Source: Clonostachys chloroleuca
Lineage: Eukaryota > Ascomycota > Sordariomycetes > Hypocreales > Bionectriaceae
DNA: 64,000 nucleotides
Direction: 5' to 3'
NCBI GenBank assembly: GCA_037952775.1
Contig: JBANAY010000004.1
Coordinates: forward strand, 11,904,001-11,968,000
Part shown: in pieces, positions 39,949 to 51,956 of the stretch
Position numbering within the stretch: position 1 is the first letter of the stretch
How the letters are laid out: the number at the start of each line of letters is the position of its first letter
Translations under genes and position numbers: made by a program
Notes under the pieces: model-generated
Database searches by the model: none
The model's input: the letters and a program-made list of their open reading frames with translations, nothing else
What the model was told of the DNA's origin: nothing

Positions 39949-41589
39949 ATGGACAGGCTGCCGCTGACATGCTGCCAGATCTGCGGCGTGGGATTCACCA
40001 TCGGCCGTCACAGGACGAGAGAGGAAGCTCTCGCCGGTACCGGCACGGGGCCATGCGACGACTTCTCTCGACACTCATGGAACAACTCCACAGGCTGCCA
40101 ACGAGGAGGGTGCAGCGTCATCGATAGAAGCTTCCGAAACTACGCGTCCCAAAGAACAATCTGCATTACCTGGGACAGCCCCGATGACAGTCCGGGCGCT
40201 GCAACACCCAGCCATATTGAGCCGATCCCGACCCTGGGCAACGACTCCATCGCCATGTGGACGATGGAGCATTTAGCAGGTCCAGACTGTCCATGTGAAG
40301 GTGCATATAATGGAAATTTCATATCCGCTGAGGAGATGCTCGGCTGCTGTACGTGTCAATGTCTGATACCAAAGCCGCAATTCACCATCCCCGAGCTTGA
40401 CGACGCAGACTTCGAGTCCAACTCGGATTTTATGCTCACCGGCCTTTCCGACAATATGCCCATTCGCAGCAGAGTTGGGCTCTTCTTCCCCGAACGCCAT
40501 GGTCTGGGTTCATGCATTGCCGCCAACTTTTTCACTAGCCCTGATTACGCCCACTTGACAGGCATGCCGTTCCACCCAACCTGTCTTGAGGTTTATAAAC
40601 GTGCCTCTATGCTGCGCTTTGGTCACGTAGACATGGAGGCACTGTATCATTGGTACTGTCTTGAGGCAGACTTCGAAACATTTGCCTCGTTCCCTCGAGA
40701 TGAGGCTGTCCGCCGAGGTACTGCTTGGGACCATGACCCCAGTATTCCGCAGCAGTGGAATCACTGCCGAGGAGATGAAGCATTGGTTGCTAACCCTGTC
40801 TTTGTTCCGGCGCTTCCCTCAATACTTGACAATGCAGCATGTCGTGGCGCATCCATGTCTAGCTTGGATGAAGACGCCACCGACATTAGCTCCCACGACT
40901 CAAACCAGGCAAGCGACATATTTGCTGTCCTTCCCTATGAGTTACGATTTATGGTTCTCTCACACCTTTCCCCAAAAGATATTGCCACACTTCGACTTGC
41001 GTCTCACACTTTCCGACAACTGCCTCAATCCTTCTTTCGCTATCTCCTTCGGAGGGAATGCCCCTGGCTGTGGGAGATTTGGTCAGATTTGAAATACTCG
41101 TTCTGGGCCTCAGAGAAGCCGGCTCCATTCACAGAAGACGGGATAGAGTGGCAAGAAAAAAGATTCAACTTCGAACAGAGCATTCCTGTTATTGGGCCGG
41201 GGAACAGCATACCGAAACCTTGTTCAACTTCGACCCGCGAGGGTGAACTGCCGTTACCAACTCCTGTGTATTTATTGTCCAGAGAAAAAACAGACTGGTA
41301 TAGGCTGTATTGCGATTTGACGAAAAATTGGGGGCGTCTTCGGGGATTGCAAAATCGAAAGCGCATCTGGAAAGACTGCCAGGAAATTCTTTATCGGATC
41401 CAGCGCTTCAAGGAAGCAGGGATCATCAGTCCAGAGATCAACACGACAGAAACACGTCGCCAGACAGCCGAAAGGTCAGAATTGGCGTTGAGGATCAACA
41501 GAGCGTGGCATAGGTATCGCATGCGTAGGCTGCCCCTCCAGACATTCAACTGGGAGGAATGGGCAACTGATTCAGAGGACGAGGAATAG
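39949..41589 (+). CDS. F-box protein with N-terminal Cys-rich region
   Basis: From ATG 39949 (MDRLPLTCCQICGVGF) a single exon encodes 546 aa. The N-terminal half has a CxxC pair and later CCTCQCLIPKPQ, a layout common in fungal F-box proteins. The F-box lies at about residues 325-365: DIFAVLPYELRFMVLSHLSPKDIATLRLAS, in pieces DIFAVLPYELRFMVLSHL and SPKDIATLRLAS. The C-terminal half is Trp/Arg-rich with DWYRLYCDLTKNWG. Such proteins link substrates to SCF ubiquitin ligases; the substrate is unknown. The tail is acidic (ATDSEDEE). Confidence 0.8.
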   Translation: MDRLPLTCCQICGVGFTIGRHRTREEALAGTGTGPCDDFSRHSWNNSTGCQRGGCSVIDRSFRNYASQRTICITWDSPDDSPGAATPSHIEPIPTLGNDSIAMWTMEHLAGPDCPCEGAYNGNFISAEEMLGCCTCQCLIPKPQFTIPELDDADFESNSDFMLTGLSDNMPIRSRVGLFFPERHGLGSCIAANFFTSPDYAHLTGMPFHPTCLEVYKRASMLRFGHVDMEALYHWYCLEADFETFASFPRDEAVRRGTAWDHDPSIPQQWNHCRGDEALVANPVFVPALPSILDNAACRGASMSSLDEDATDISSHDSNQASDIFAVLPYELRFMVLSHLSPKDIATLRLASHTFRQLPQSFFRYLLRRECPWLWEIWSDLKYSFWASEKPAPFTEDGIEWQEKRFNFEQSIPVIGPGNSIPKPCSTSTREGELPLPTPVYLLSREKTDWYRLYCDLTKNWGRLRGLQNRKRIWKDCQEILYRIQRFKEAGIISPEINTTETRRQTAERSELALRINRAWHRYRMRRLPLQTFNWEEWATDSEDEE

Positions 41590-42855
41590 TACTTGTCAAA
41601 TGAAACGTCCCCTTGCTGTATGCTGGAAGCAGATTCGAGAGTGTAGGTATACAGGATCCGGACCATGTTGAAAGATAGGTAGTCCTACATTATCTGGCAC
41701 ATGGACACCAAATCTATGCACAGAGTCTATTTTGCAAGGCTTGGTTTTATACTTTGCTTCTACCTTTTCTCATGATAAAGATGGGAAGAAAGAAACCGAC
41801 TTGGTGGAAATATAGCGATATTCTACCCACATAAAGTGTCCTGAAAGGTTATGTGGAAGTTGCCTCTTTGCTTGAGTTATTAATCGAGAAGGTGTGAAGT
41901 CCAAAGGGGATATTTTGTGCCAGGCCCTCGTTAATACCCTTTTTCCCCAATTAGTGGACATTTTGCGATTGGATGTCACCATGTGGATTCTATGGATCCT
42001 GTAGTCTAATACCTTCAAAAGCGAATGTTGAGGTTTCGATCGAAGAAAATGGGTTCAAAGCCGAAGGAAAAAATTACAGCATGAAAAAAGGAGGAGAGAT
42101 CTTGGTATCTGATGCATGGAGAAATTATCGCGGTGGTCCCGTTACCCGGTCAATACAAAAGTGCTAAGAAACGTTAATCAACTGTCGGTTTATTATGCTT
42201 ATAATGGAAGGCAGAGATAAAGGGGAAGGAACTGTTTGGCCAAGGGTAAATCTCTGGCGACCTCTTGGCGATGAATCCAAGGGGGAATATCGCCGAGGCT
42301 GAGGATATTCGATGATCCAGAAAAATTGGACGAGGCTGAGAACTTCTTCTTTCAGATCAAGACTTTCATTCACACTGCAAAACGGATCGTTTTTTAGATT
42401 CTCGCCGTGGTACTTCCAGAGGAATCGACCTAGAATGAATCGATTACGGTGGACAGTGGACACGTTAACGCAATCAATCTTAGTCAGGGGAAGGGAATAG
42501 GGGGATTGCTCATCTCCACCTGCCTCAAGATGGAGGTGCCGTTCTTATGTCATCTCCATTCTTCCTCGGCCGGGGACGGATCTTCCTTTTTGCCGGAAGG
42601 GTTCGCAATATCAAAAAAGCCCTCCTTGCCCACCAATTGGCATTCTAGCCCAGCTCTAGCCAATTTGCCCGCATCCATCTGGAGCTGTCACCAGCCACTT
42701 AGCTCAGCCATCCAACGGCGCAGCCCCCCTATAACCTGCTCCAGTCCGCTCTTTGTTTTTTTTTCTCGTGCTCCTTCCTAGAGACATACTTATCCTATTT
42801 GAAAGAGATCCCATCCTATCCCGCTCTTGCCACTCCCCACCCCCGGCTGCCCACC
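41590..42855. other. Intergenic 1.27 kb, promoter of the Sec14-type gene
   Basis: No gene seen. The last 200 bp are pyrimidine-rich (CCTCC, TTTTTTTTCTCGTGC near 42757-42772), typical of fungal promoters just before the ATG. Confidence 0.45.
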
Positions 42856-44036
42856 ATGGATCTGAACCCTAAGTACGACGACTATGATTTCCCCCACATA
42901 GCAGCTGAGAAGCAATCTGGCCATGCCGGACACTTGACCGATCAGCAGATTGCCCAGGTTCATCAGCTACGGATGATGCTAGAGGCCGAGGGCTATACTG
43001 AGCGCCTGGATACCCTGACTCTGGTATGCCCTCGGAAAGAAATGTCAACAAAAGGAAGGGCACGTGCTAAAGTTGGTTTGGACTTAGTTGCGATTCCTCC
43101 GTGCACGCAAGTTTGATGTCAACTTGGCCAAGCAGATGTAAGCGTGCCCAATATCTCATTTGACATGTGATCAAAATAGAGGAAGCCGAACTGACCCTTT
43201 GCAAGGTTCGTTGACTGTGAGAAGTGGCGAAAGGAGAGCAAGCTTGATGAGACCCTTCCCACCTGGGACTACCCTGAGAAGCCAGAGGTGGCCAAGTACT
43301 ACAAACAGTTCTACCACAAGACCGACAAGGTTTGAATAAGAATATTCTTGTAGATTGAAGACATGCACTCACACATTCTTTCTAGGATGGCCGTCCTTTG
43401 TACATTGAGACTCTCGGTGGAATTGACCTGAACGCCATGTACAAGATCACCACCGCTGAGCGCATGCTCACGAACCTGGCCGTCGAGTATGAGCGTGTCT
43501 CTGACCCTCGTCTCCCTGCCTGCTCTCGCAAGGCCGGCACCTTGCTTGAAACCAGCTGCAGCATCATGGATCTCAAGGGCGTCACATTGACCAAGGTCCC
43601 CTCGGTCTACAACTACGTCAGCCAGGTCACCGTCATCTCTCAAAACTACTACCCCGAGCGCCTGGGTAAGCTCTACCTGATCAACGCCCCTTGGGGATTC
43701 TCGACCGTCTGGAGCATCATCAAGGGCTGGCTGGATCCCGTCACTGTTTCCAAGATCCATATTTTGGGTTCTGGATACAAGAGCGAGGTCCTCAAGCAGG
43801 TTCCGGCTGAGAATCTGCCCAAGGAGTTTGGCGGTTCCTGCCAGTGCGAAGGCGGCTGCGAGAACTCCGACGCCGGCCCCTGGCACGATCCTGAATTCGT
43901 TAAGCCCGCCAAGTGGGAGAGGAAGCTTGCAGAGGCCAAGGCTGCTGAATCTACTAAGACCGCTGCCCCCGAGGCGACCCCAGCTGCTGATGCTGCTCCT
44001 GCGTCAGCTCTCGAGGAAATCAAGCAAGCTGCCTAA
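42856..44036 (+). CDS. Sec14-type phosphatidylinositol/phosphatidylcholine transfer protein
   Basis: The four exons are 42856-43023, 43088-43137, 43206-43329 and 43386-44036, giving 330 aa; all three introns (64, 68 and 56 bp) keep frame. The CRAL-TRIO N-domain (GYTERLDTLTLLRFLRARKF) and the lipid-binding domain (DGRPLYIETLGGIDLNAM, NYYPERLGKLYLINAPWGF, WLDPVTVSKIHILGSGYK, LPKEFGGSCQC) are textbook Sec14. The protein moves PI and PC and primes Golgi lipid signalling. The Ala/Pro/Glu-rich tail (KTAAPEATPAADAAPAS) is an unstructured extension beyond the yeast length. CCACCATGG start context. Probably an essential housekeeping gene. Confidence 0.93.
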
Positions 44037-45811
44037 TCTGCATTGATACCCTTTCACATCAACCACGCATGCCTATAGATTATCTCTTTCTTTGGATTGG
44101 TCTTTTATAGAAGAATACACAGATAAACGCACATGTCTACCTCATATTGAAAACGGGCTGGATTGTAGTAGAATACAGTATCATAGAGGACAAGGCACAT
44201 GTATATAGAAGCCTTCGGAGTTGGAAGACATTACCGCTCTCGCACTTTGCCGTACAGGGCAAGCGATGCAAAATATATCTGATATTAGATTGAAGCTCTG
44301 TGTATGAGTACAAAATGGCCAAAATCCTAAAGTAACCACGCATTGAAGACTGGGTGTAATTAATTGAGTTGAGTTGTCGGGCCCTGGTAGCTTTCATTGC
44401 TGTTGAACTTTATTCTCTTTCTCCTACGAAGACTGGGTTTTTGATAATTGGATAACGTGAACGCTGACGGCATTTTACAATGAGGCCATAAAAAGAGCTT
44501 GACGGATAGTGACCGTCGTCGCAATTCCACACGCCATACAGGCGTGGTGGAAGACTTCGGCATGTTTAATTATACACTCAGGAAGCTACACTCGATTAAA
44601 TGAATGACGATTTCACCTACATTAGTGCTATATGCCATCTTTAGGAACTCTTTTCTTGCCAAACTGTTGGAATGATTAACCTTTGGGAGAATGTGAGAGC
44701 ATTCCATTATGCTGCCAGTGGTAAAATGGCAATGACGGGACGGGTCAAATTAGTGTTGAGATTGCCTTGTCATGTTCTATTTGAACGCCTAACTGCCATT
44801 CGAGAAGAGTAGTGTCTTTGATTCTTGGTTTCTGCTTAGTGATTCGCAATCAGGATCTAGCCTGCCACTTTGGTGCCCAGAAGGGCATACAACTAAGAAC
44901 GAAGTCGTGATTATTTTGATTAGAAAACTGTAGGTACTCGGTGTAACGTGAGATCAAGCACAGCCGACGACAGCAGCTCGACAAAGTACCAACAACAATT
45001 GAGCTCTATATCCGCCCATATCCCCGATTGCGGAGATATATAAAGTCTGCTGTTGCATCTTAGTTCCTCGGGTAGCGTTACAGCAAACGCTGACACTGTG
45101 CCATCACATAAACGACCGGGGTGCAAATGCTACTTTTGTGTAGTATTGTGCCATCACACCTAGCGTTGTATCAGCTAGCTAAAAGACACGCAGCCCACTC
45201 GCCAGTATCCGTTGGTAGAAGCAAGTCAAATGGAACTTTGGTTTCCCGCGGTGTCTAGACGCGTATGCCCGAAGCCCACGAACCTTGCAATGGGATATGC
45301 TCCAATATGGCTGCATTCAGTTCAGTTCTCAACCCATCATTAGTCCCTGATCATTATTTATTCCATCTAAAAGCTACGAAAGAGAATGAGTTGAACTAGA
45401 AACGGGGGAGGCGGGAAATTGTACGATGCTTCGAGTGGATGAAGCTTGATATAATTAATATGCCTTCACCCCCTGTCCTTATATGTATCTTTGAAAATTA
45501 AACTGCACATAAAGACTCAGAGCTCGATCTCTGACGGAGACAGGGTAAAAGGAGAGTTGCACATTTATGCTACTGTAGTTCGGTCAACGGAATGACGTTT
45601 GGTTGAGTTTGATGAATTACATGTCGCCCACTTCAGCAAACAATCCCTACTCAACCTATGACCCATAGTTTGGAAGTCGATGATGCAAGAGCATAATGAC
45701 ACTGATTGTGTACTGAGAAGGCCTTCTGAAGTGGTTTGTTTGTGATATTTAAGCTATTAACTAATAAAATTTAGTTGCCTCTTTGGCTCATATGCAATTT
45801 TGCCTGTCCTT
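44037..45811. other. Intergenic 1.8 kb, no gene supported
   Basis: This interval is the 3' flank of the Sec14-type gene and the 3' flank of the convergent WD40 gene. Short ORFs only. A small inverted repeat CACGCC-ATACA-GGCGTG lies near 44529-44546. Confidence 0.45.
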
Positions 45812-47961
45812 TCACAGTCCAACAACACGTTCCAGCACATCGAAAATGAACGTGCTCCCATTCGCGTCTGAGATGACCAGCATTTTGCCGTCACTCGAAA
45901 ACGCCAGTGAGGTGACCTTGCCGAAGGCGTCTGCCTCATCGTCCTCGCCACCCCATCTCCTTATCCCATCCATAGACCACATTTCATGCCCCGTACTGGC
46001 GTCTAAAATCGTGACTTGATTCCTCCCATTCCTGGACGTGGTGCTGTACGCGACAAATCGGCAGTTGGGGCTGATGCAGCTTGTCGTGTTAGGGATGCCG
46101 TAGAGGTTAGTTGAACCTTTGGACAGGTCCCAGACGAAGACATAGCGGGTTGGGACGTCGATGGGAGCTAGTTTCCATTCTAGCTCCTGTGATCCCGGGA
46201 CGCTTTGCTTGTACGCACGCTGGCTCGGTGGGATCCAGATCGAGACCACTAGACTCTCAAACGTCTCCAACGCGCAGGGAATGGCCATCTCAAGTTCTGG
46301 ATAGAGCCATGGATCAACTGTCCCAATCGGCTGGTTGGATACCTCTCTGTAGTCCGATATGTCCCATGCTACTATAATTGATTCTCGTTTGGGTGGCGGG
46401 CGGCCTGCTCTGGCCGTACGAGGCCCCGAAGCCGCGATCAGAAGCGGGGATGTGGGCGAAACCGCAAGCTCAGGATATTGAGGAATGAAGGGTAGTCCGG
46501 CCTTGCAAAGATCAATGTTTCTCACCTTTGCAAAGGGCTTCTTGTGCTTTGTCGCAGCATAAAGGTCGATGACGTTGTCTTCACCCCTATACGCAGCCAA
46601 GGGAGTCCACCATCCGTCAAACGTCTCGAACCGACCCGTCACCCATCGGTCTGTATTATCAATCGTCTGGAGCTTCTTCCTCTCCTCCCAGTTCCATATT
46701 TCAAGGGTTCTGCCGAATCGAGAAGAAACGGCTGCCAACCTTGCGCTATCTGATATGACCACATGGCTACGGACAAGATATTCGCGAGATCTTGTCCCTG
46801 CCTCGATATAAGACGATATTTTGATCACCGAGAGTACATCATCGCGGATCACATCCCAGAACCGAATGGCCTTTTTACCTTCCTTGACGGCAATAGTGGC
46901 TCCAGAACTGGAAATATCAATCAAATTGACCTCTTCCCCCTTTCGCTTCTTGTCCAAAAGAAGCTGCTTGCGGTACATCACGTTGAACCCAACTTCTAAT
47001 CCGGTATTTGGTCGAGGCGGCCGCCTAGGAGTCTTTCTGGACGGTGGAGGCATCGTAGATTGTTGCGGGGACTGGGAGGTATAATATTGCTGGGGGGACT
47101 GGGAGGTATATTCGACGTGCGATGATCTACCCGAGCCTCCGACTCGTGAGGACCTGCCTGAAGATGGAGAGGAGACGTCAATATCGATTGGTGACTCACG
47201 ACGGCGTGAGGTAGGAAGGAAGTTGGGCGGGACAGGCGGCAACGGCCTGGCAGGAGCTGGGAAAGGATTTGCGTCCATTGGGGCAACCGAAGATCGCTTC
47301 CTGTGAACAGAGGCGTGGGTGGATGCTGTTGAGACGGACTGACTTCTGTTTCTACCGTCCGAGGGCGTCCTTTGTAGCGGTGAGATGGCTGGCGTATCGA
47401 GCGATGCTCTTGGATATTCCGTCAGCGGCCAGGGAGCATTGTGTTCACGGCTGTTGGAAGTGGATGGTCTTCGGGGCGTCTGTGGAGAGTACTGTTCATA
47501 GCATTGGAGAGACAATGGCGGTGCATCTTGACGCATCAGCTTCGTAGGAGGGGCTGTATTGAAGGTATAATCATTTTTGAGGCTAGAGTGGTTGCTTATT
47601 GGGGGGAAACTGAGTCAACGCTGTTCATCCGCGTCACACGATGCCTATTTGATGTATGTGAGATTCTAGACCATGACTATAGCTACAGCATGAGACGAGG
47701 AACGATAGTTTGGAATTATCAACCGCTAGAGGCGAAGGTGAATAGAGTTAAGAAATAGACCGAAAAGAGAGCAGCCACTTACGCCAGTTCGTCGATCGCG
47801 GTGTCAATTGAGTTAGCTCGCTCGGGCTCACTCTCGGTGTGTTTCTTCTTCTTTTTAATAATACGGTCTTTGAAGCTCGGCTGTCGGATTACATGTTTGC
47901 TCTTGCTGGTGTTCACAGTAGGGTTATGGCGCATTGCGCTGGCAGCGCCCATGAAATCCAT
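45812..47961 (-). CDS. WD40-like beta-propeller protein
   Basis: The main exon (45812 to about 47553) contains a Ser/Pro-rich N-terminal region with a duplicated YTSQSPQQ unit, then propeller blades: VKEGKKAIRFWDVIRDD, RLAAVSSRFGRTLEIWNW, RYVFVWDLSKGS, CRFVAYSTTSRNGRNQVTI and VTSLAFSSDGKMLVISDANG. An upstream exon (47783-47961) starts MDFMGAASAMRHNPTVN and ends at GTAAGT. Joining it to the CAG acceptor before 47553 misses by one base, so either the G4 run at 47550-47553 is miscounted, the splice differs, or translation starts at ATG 47536 (MRQDAPP). No enzymatic motif; likely a scaffold or adaptor. About 640 aa with the first exon, 574 without. Confidence 0.7.
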
Positions 47962-50211
47962 CAAGCCTACTGATTTCCCCAACAAGTTCACGGTTGGATT
48001 GGGCGGTGCAAGGATGGTCAATCGGGGCTGCAAGGGTCGTAGTAGTTTTGGCCGATATCGCAAGATGCTCACAGAGCAGGAATCATCACTGAAAGTCACA
48101 ACAGAAACAGAGAAACGGGAGAGACAGGATTGATAAACCAAGAAAAGAACCAACAGCTAGCTAGGTGTGTGTGTTGGGAGGCGGGCAGCGTTGTGACGAG
48201 ATATAACCAGCCCGGCCATATTATCACCAAGGCCTCGGCGGACCGACCACACCAACTCAATCACAGTTTGACAGCTATTGGCCGCTAGAAGCATGGCTTT
48301 CCGTGCCGCGAGCCTCCTTACTCGTCGAAAACCTCAGCCCCCCACCCACATTCACTCCTCAAAGCCAAGCCCACCCTCATGGTGGTGTTCTGCAGCAACG
48401 GTCCTGTCTCGATGGGGACGAGTAGACTGCCAAATGCAGGATGGTGCTCCAGCCAACCGACTGCTTGGAGGGGTACGCGACAAGGGATCCAGGATTGTGA
48501 TTTGGTCTCCCAGCGCGGTTGCTTTTCGTTCCCTCACACTAGAACTGGCCAGGGCAGCGAGGGAAGCTGATTCGTGTACGTTAGCCGCCAGGCCTGCGAC
48601 CATTCTCCTGGGTCATGGGCGAAGAGGCACGCGAGCAGTGATTGGCCAAGAGGATCTTTGCTTCGTCTGGTCGATTGACTGATTGATTGTCGAGTGATCC
48701 CCCGCATCCAACGGAGAGAAATGGAGCACTCTGGCCCAAGGACACACACATCTCGGAACACCCCATGCCGTTCTCCGTTTTTCCAGCCAGCCTAGAACCG
48801 TGCAGCGCATTTTTATTGACGACTTTCCCCATCGGTCCGTCGCCCCGCTCGCGAAGTTGCCTGATCACCGTGCTGGTGTGTGTGGTGCCTCGGGCTCTGT
48901 TAGTCGAGAGCTACCCTGCCTCCCCGATGTAACAGGCCGAAGCTAGGACAGCTCTCAGGGTTTGCGTGCTTATGTTGTCTCATCCCCTGCATGGGGAACT
49001 GGCTGTTTATTGACCGAACTTCGTGATACCCCGGCGGGGTTTCGCTTAGCGCTCCCACGCCAGCGCGGCACCGAAGAGCAACCCCTGTCGATGGTTCAGC
49101 TCCATGGACACCGTGAGGTTGGTGGCCTTCGTTTGAAACCCCCTCACTGGGATCTAGCTAGCAGGGTTTTCCTGGTCTCAGCGCTTCTCTGTCTTTCCAA
49201 AACAGAGGTGAGTGTAACCCTGACCAGCCTGATATCGACGGGTTCGAAGGACTAACCCACGTGTTCGTCGACATTGGCGGCGGAACGTGCATAATCAGCG
49301 TTTCGGCCGCCTGGCTTGGGACGGAGGAGCGTGGCAGTTTTCCCTTGCCTGTCGATCCTCGTGTGGGAAGCCTGGCGTAGCATTTGGGTGGCCTAGCCAC
49401 ATGGGCGAATCATGACGTTGCCTGGGACCGTCAACCGCCGCATTTCTACCCTTGGCCCTGTGACTTTAGCGCATCATTACGCTCAGGTGGTTTCGTCTCA
49501 AAGTCTGCGGCACTGTTCCTCTCCGTCAGTCCACATTGGCAGGGTTCGCCTAGCGAGCTCCCCCGTTTCCCGTTTGGAGGGTTGTAGTCACTACTCCGGG
49601 ACAATGAGGGGAACAATCAGCTGCATCAGGCCCTTGCCATATCACCTCGGGGAAGAAGATAGCCATGTCGGTTGCCTGTTTTGAAACAGATTGATATGTA
49701 TGTCAGATTCTTGCAGTCCAGGCACACCTTCGATTGGTCGATTTCATTTCTACAATGAGCGTGTAGAGCGCTTGTTAACGAAATGGGAGGGCAAATCGGT
49801 GCCGAAGATGGAACAATAGTTACCCCGAGGACTTTCTCCATCGTGTTGTGATACACTCTTATGTGGAATGTGGACAGCTTTTATTTCCTAATCTACAAGC
49901 AACAGCTAACAGTCGCGCCTATAGGAGGACGCGTTTTATCACTGCGAAGGCAGCTATGCTGATGAGTTTCGGCATTATGATGTTGATTAAGTGATAAGTT
50001 GAGTTTACTGTAGTGATATGCCTTGCTGTGATATATGTTTACCATGTTGTTCAAGAAAATGCAAGAAATATCAGTAAACCAACTCTTGATAACATAGTCG
50101 GATCTTCTAATCATACATGAATATTATGTTGCATTGTGATCTAAACATAAATTCGAGCTACATTCTCGAAACTCACTCGAGAGCTTTTTCCCCGTTTAAC
50201 TCCCCCCACAC
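47962..50211. other. Gene-poor interval 2.2 kb
   Basis: No gene is supported. The plus-strand ORF 48278-48682 starts near the WD40 promoter and has no family features. Several short GC-balanced ORFs between 48.3 and 49.7 kb read in both strands, as expected by chance. Confidence 0.4.
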
Positions 50212-50790
50212 TTATAATTCACAGGGCTGTGAGGTCTGTGCGAAATCCAGCAACCGCTTCGCAGCCGTCAGTCCGGTGATTGTATGAGTGTCACTGGTCG
50301 CGCTTCCAATGTGTGGAGTGTTCATTACCCCCAACTCCCACAGGCGACCATACCTGTCTTTCGTAAGTGGCATTTCTTCATCAATTAAAATTGTAGCAGA
50401 GAAATTGTGTCCTTACTGTTGGATGTCAGAGGCACGTGCGGCGTGATGATACGAGAATCCCTCAGGAGATCTTCAATGACAGAAACTCTCATGTGAGGAA
50501 TATCCAGCCACGCTTACGCATGAAGGAACGGGTCGTAATCAATAATGGCGAGTTTGAAAGCGTTGGGGGATATGCGGGCGACAGCCTTTTCCTACAGTGT
50601 CTGGCCACTCACTACGTGTCTCCTTTGGTACTATATATCCCCGAGACTGGCGCGAGATGATCGGGGCTATTTCCCTTCCTACAGCTCTCACAAGAGCTAG
50701 CACTAGCTCAAAAATGAAGCTAGATGGCCCCGGGTGCGTCCAGCATCTGGATACCATGTCTTGCGTATGCAAATGAACCAATGGCTTCAC
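50212..50790 (-). pseudogene. Decayed D-2-hydroxyacid dehydrogenase
   Basis: On the minus strand, fragments of one family appear in order but with stops and frame breaks: a helix ELVLALVRA near 50710, KLAIIDYDPF near 50540 (the cofactor domain 'YDP' strand), VSVIEDLLRDSRIITPHVPL near 50430-50490 (the HVPLT signature), then LIDEEMPLTKDRYGRLWEL and MNTPHIGSATSDTHTITGL down to TAA 50212-50214 (the catalytic His region PHIGSAT). The Rossmann GxGxxG is not found. The order identifies a glyoxylate/hydroxypyruvate reductase-like gene; its state indicates a relic. Confidence 0.55.
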
Positions 50791-51425
50791 CTTGCTTTCC
50801 GATGGCTCATTAGTTACTGATGCATCACAATCATCTAATGCTGCCAGAATTACCCCCTACTAGTATTCACTAGTCATTTGGCGCCAGTTTGCATGTTCTA
50901 GGTCTGCTGAGAAGATCGCATTGAAGCTATCACCCAAAAGATTCGACCGTACAATGGATTGAATTGAGTAGAAACGGCAGACTTGGAGGGCTTTGAGACT
51001 TTTCAAGTAATGTTTTCAATTTCAAGAAGATTTTTCAAATGTAAAAGGGGCTAGTGATGGTGGAGGAGATATTCCGGGCAGTGCATTTATCCTTATTAAT
51101 CCATTCCTCAGGGTAATGTTGTTCAACTCTGAGCGCACTACCTATGACCGGACTGTAACTTTTTCAGAGCGGCCAAGCCCCGACAATACAAACGGGGGCT
51201 CAAGCAGAAAGGCCGATATTATGACCAGATAGCCCATGGAAATCCGCCAGCGCGATATTGAGGCAGACTACGTCGGATCGTGTCCCCCTCTCTCCGAACT
51301 GAGGCCGCAAATGCCCGCACACTGATAAGCCCGACAGTTTCTTTCTCATGAAGAACTCTCAAGACGTCCCATCGTCTATGATCTCACTCTAGTCAGTATA
51401 TGCCCATTTCTGGAGTTTCCCCCTT
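50791..51425. other. Spacer between two pseudogenes
   Basis: 635 bp with short ORFs only; nothing recognised. Confidence 0.35.
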
Positions 51426-51956
51426 ATGGACGAGGAGGCAGCACCCCCGAGCTCGCGGCGGCGTGCATGCGAAGCGCTGCTTTAGCCGCAAATACAAAGT
51501 GGGTGCTATCCATTCTGGTAAACCTTCTCCGGGCTTCGTATGCCGATGAATCATTTCTAAGCGTGGTAAACTCCTGACGAAGTGCTCTTCCTATTTGAGC
51601 CATGGCGCAGAGTGTACAGGCCGAGTTCTACGAATCGACAGTCCCGATCAGACTCTAACCATCAAGAAAGCCACTTTGTTCCAGTAAGCGCTTTCCCCGG
51701 TAAACCTGGAACTCCAAAATGCGCATCACTTTTACCAAGATCATGTAACAGATATGTAGATTCTCTCAAAAACAAGATAAAGGACCTCAAACAAGGCAGC
51801 AATGCCTCCCCTCTTCAAGACGGCAAAGACGAGCCTCCTCAAATGTGGAAGTCGGTGGGAAGAGAGTACAGTGTACAGCTCTGGCGCAGCATATTGGCAA
51901 GCATAACAACCCCTATCCAGCCCCAGAAACATCTCTATCTGAGAAGCTATTGAGGA
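51426..51956 (+). pseudogene. Decayed Zn2Cys6 transcription factor
   Basis: From ATG 51426 (MDEEAAPPSSRRRACEA) the beginning of a zinc cluster is visible, but the frame breaks within it at the following bases and stops occur. Later pieces fit the rest of the domain: LSHGAECTGRVLR near 51590-51630 and the linker/dimerisation helix YVDSLKNKIKDLKQG near 51755-51800. The downstream regulatory region is not recognisable. At least two frame changes and one stop are needed to read it, which is more than the single-base pattern elsewhere, so I call it a true pseudogene. Confidence 0.5.

Noticed and set aside
47609..47618. AACTGAGTCA in the WD40 gene intron as a motif copy
   Set aside because: Two mismatches to the element (the GA end is missing); single and isolated.
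48278..48682. 134-aa ORF as a small gene
   Set aside because: No family, signal peptide or domain; equal-quality ORFs on the other strand.
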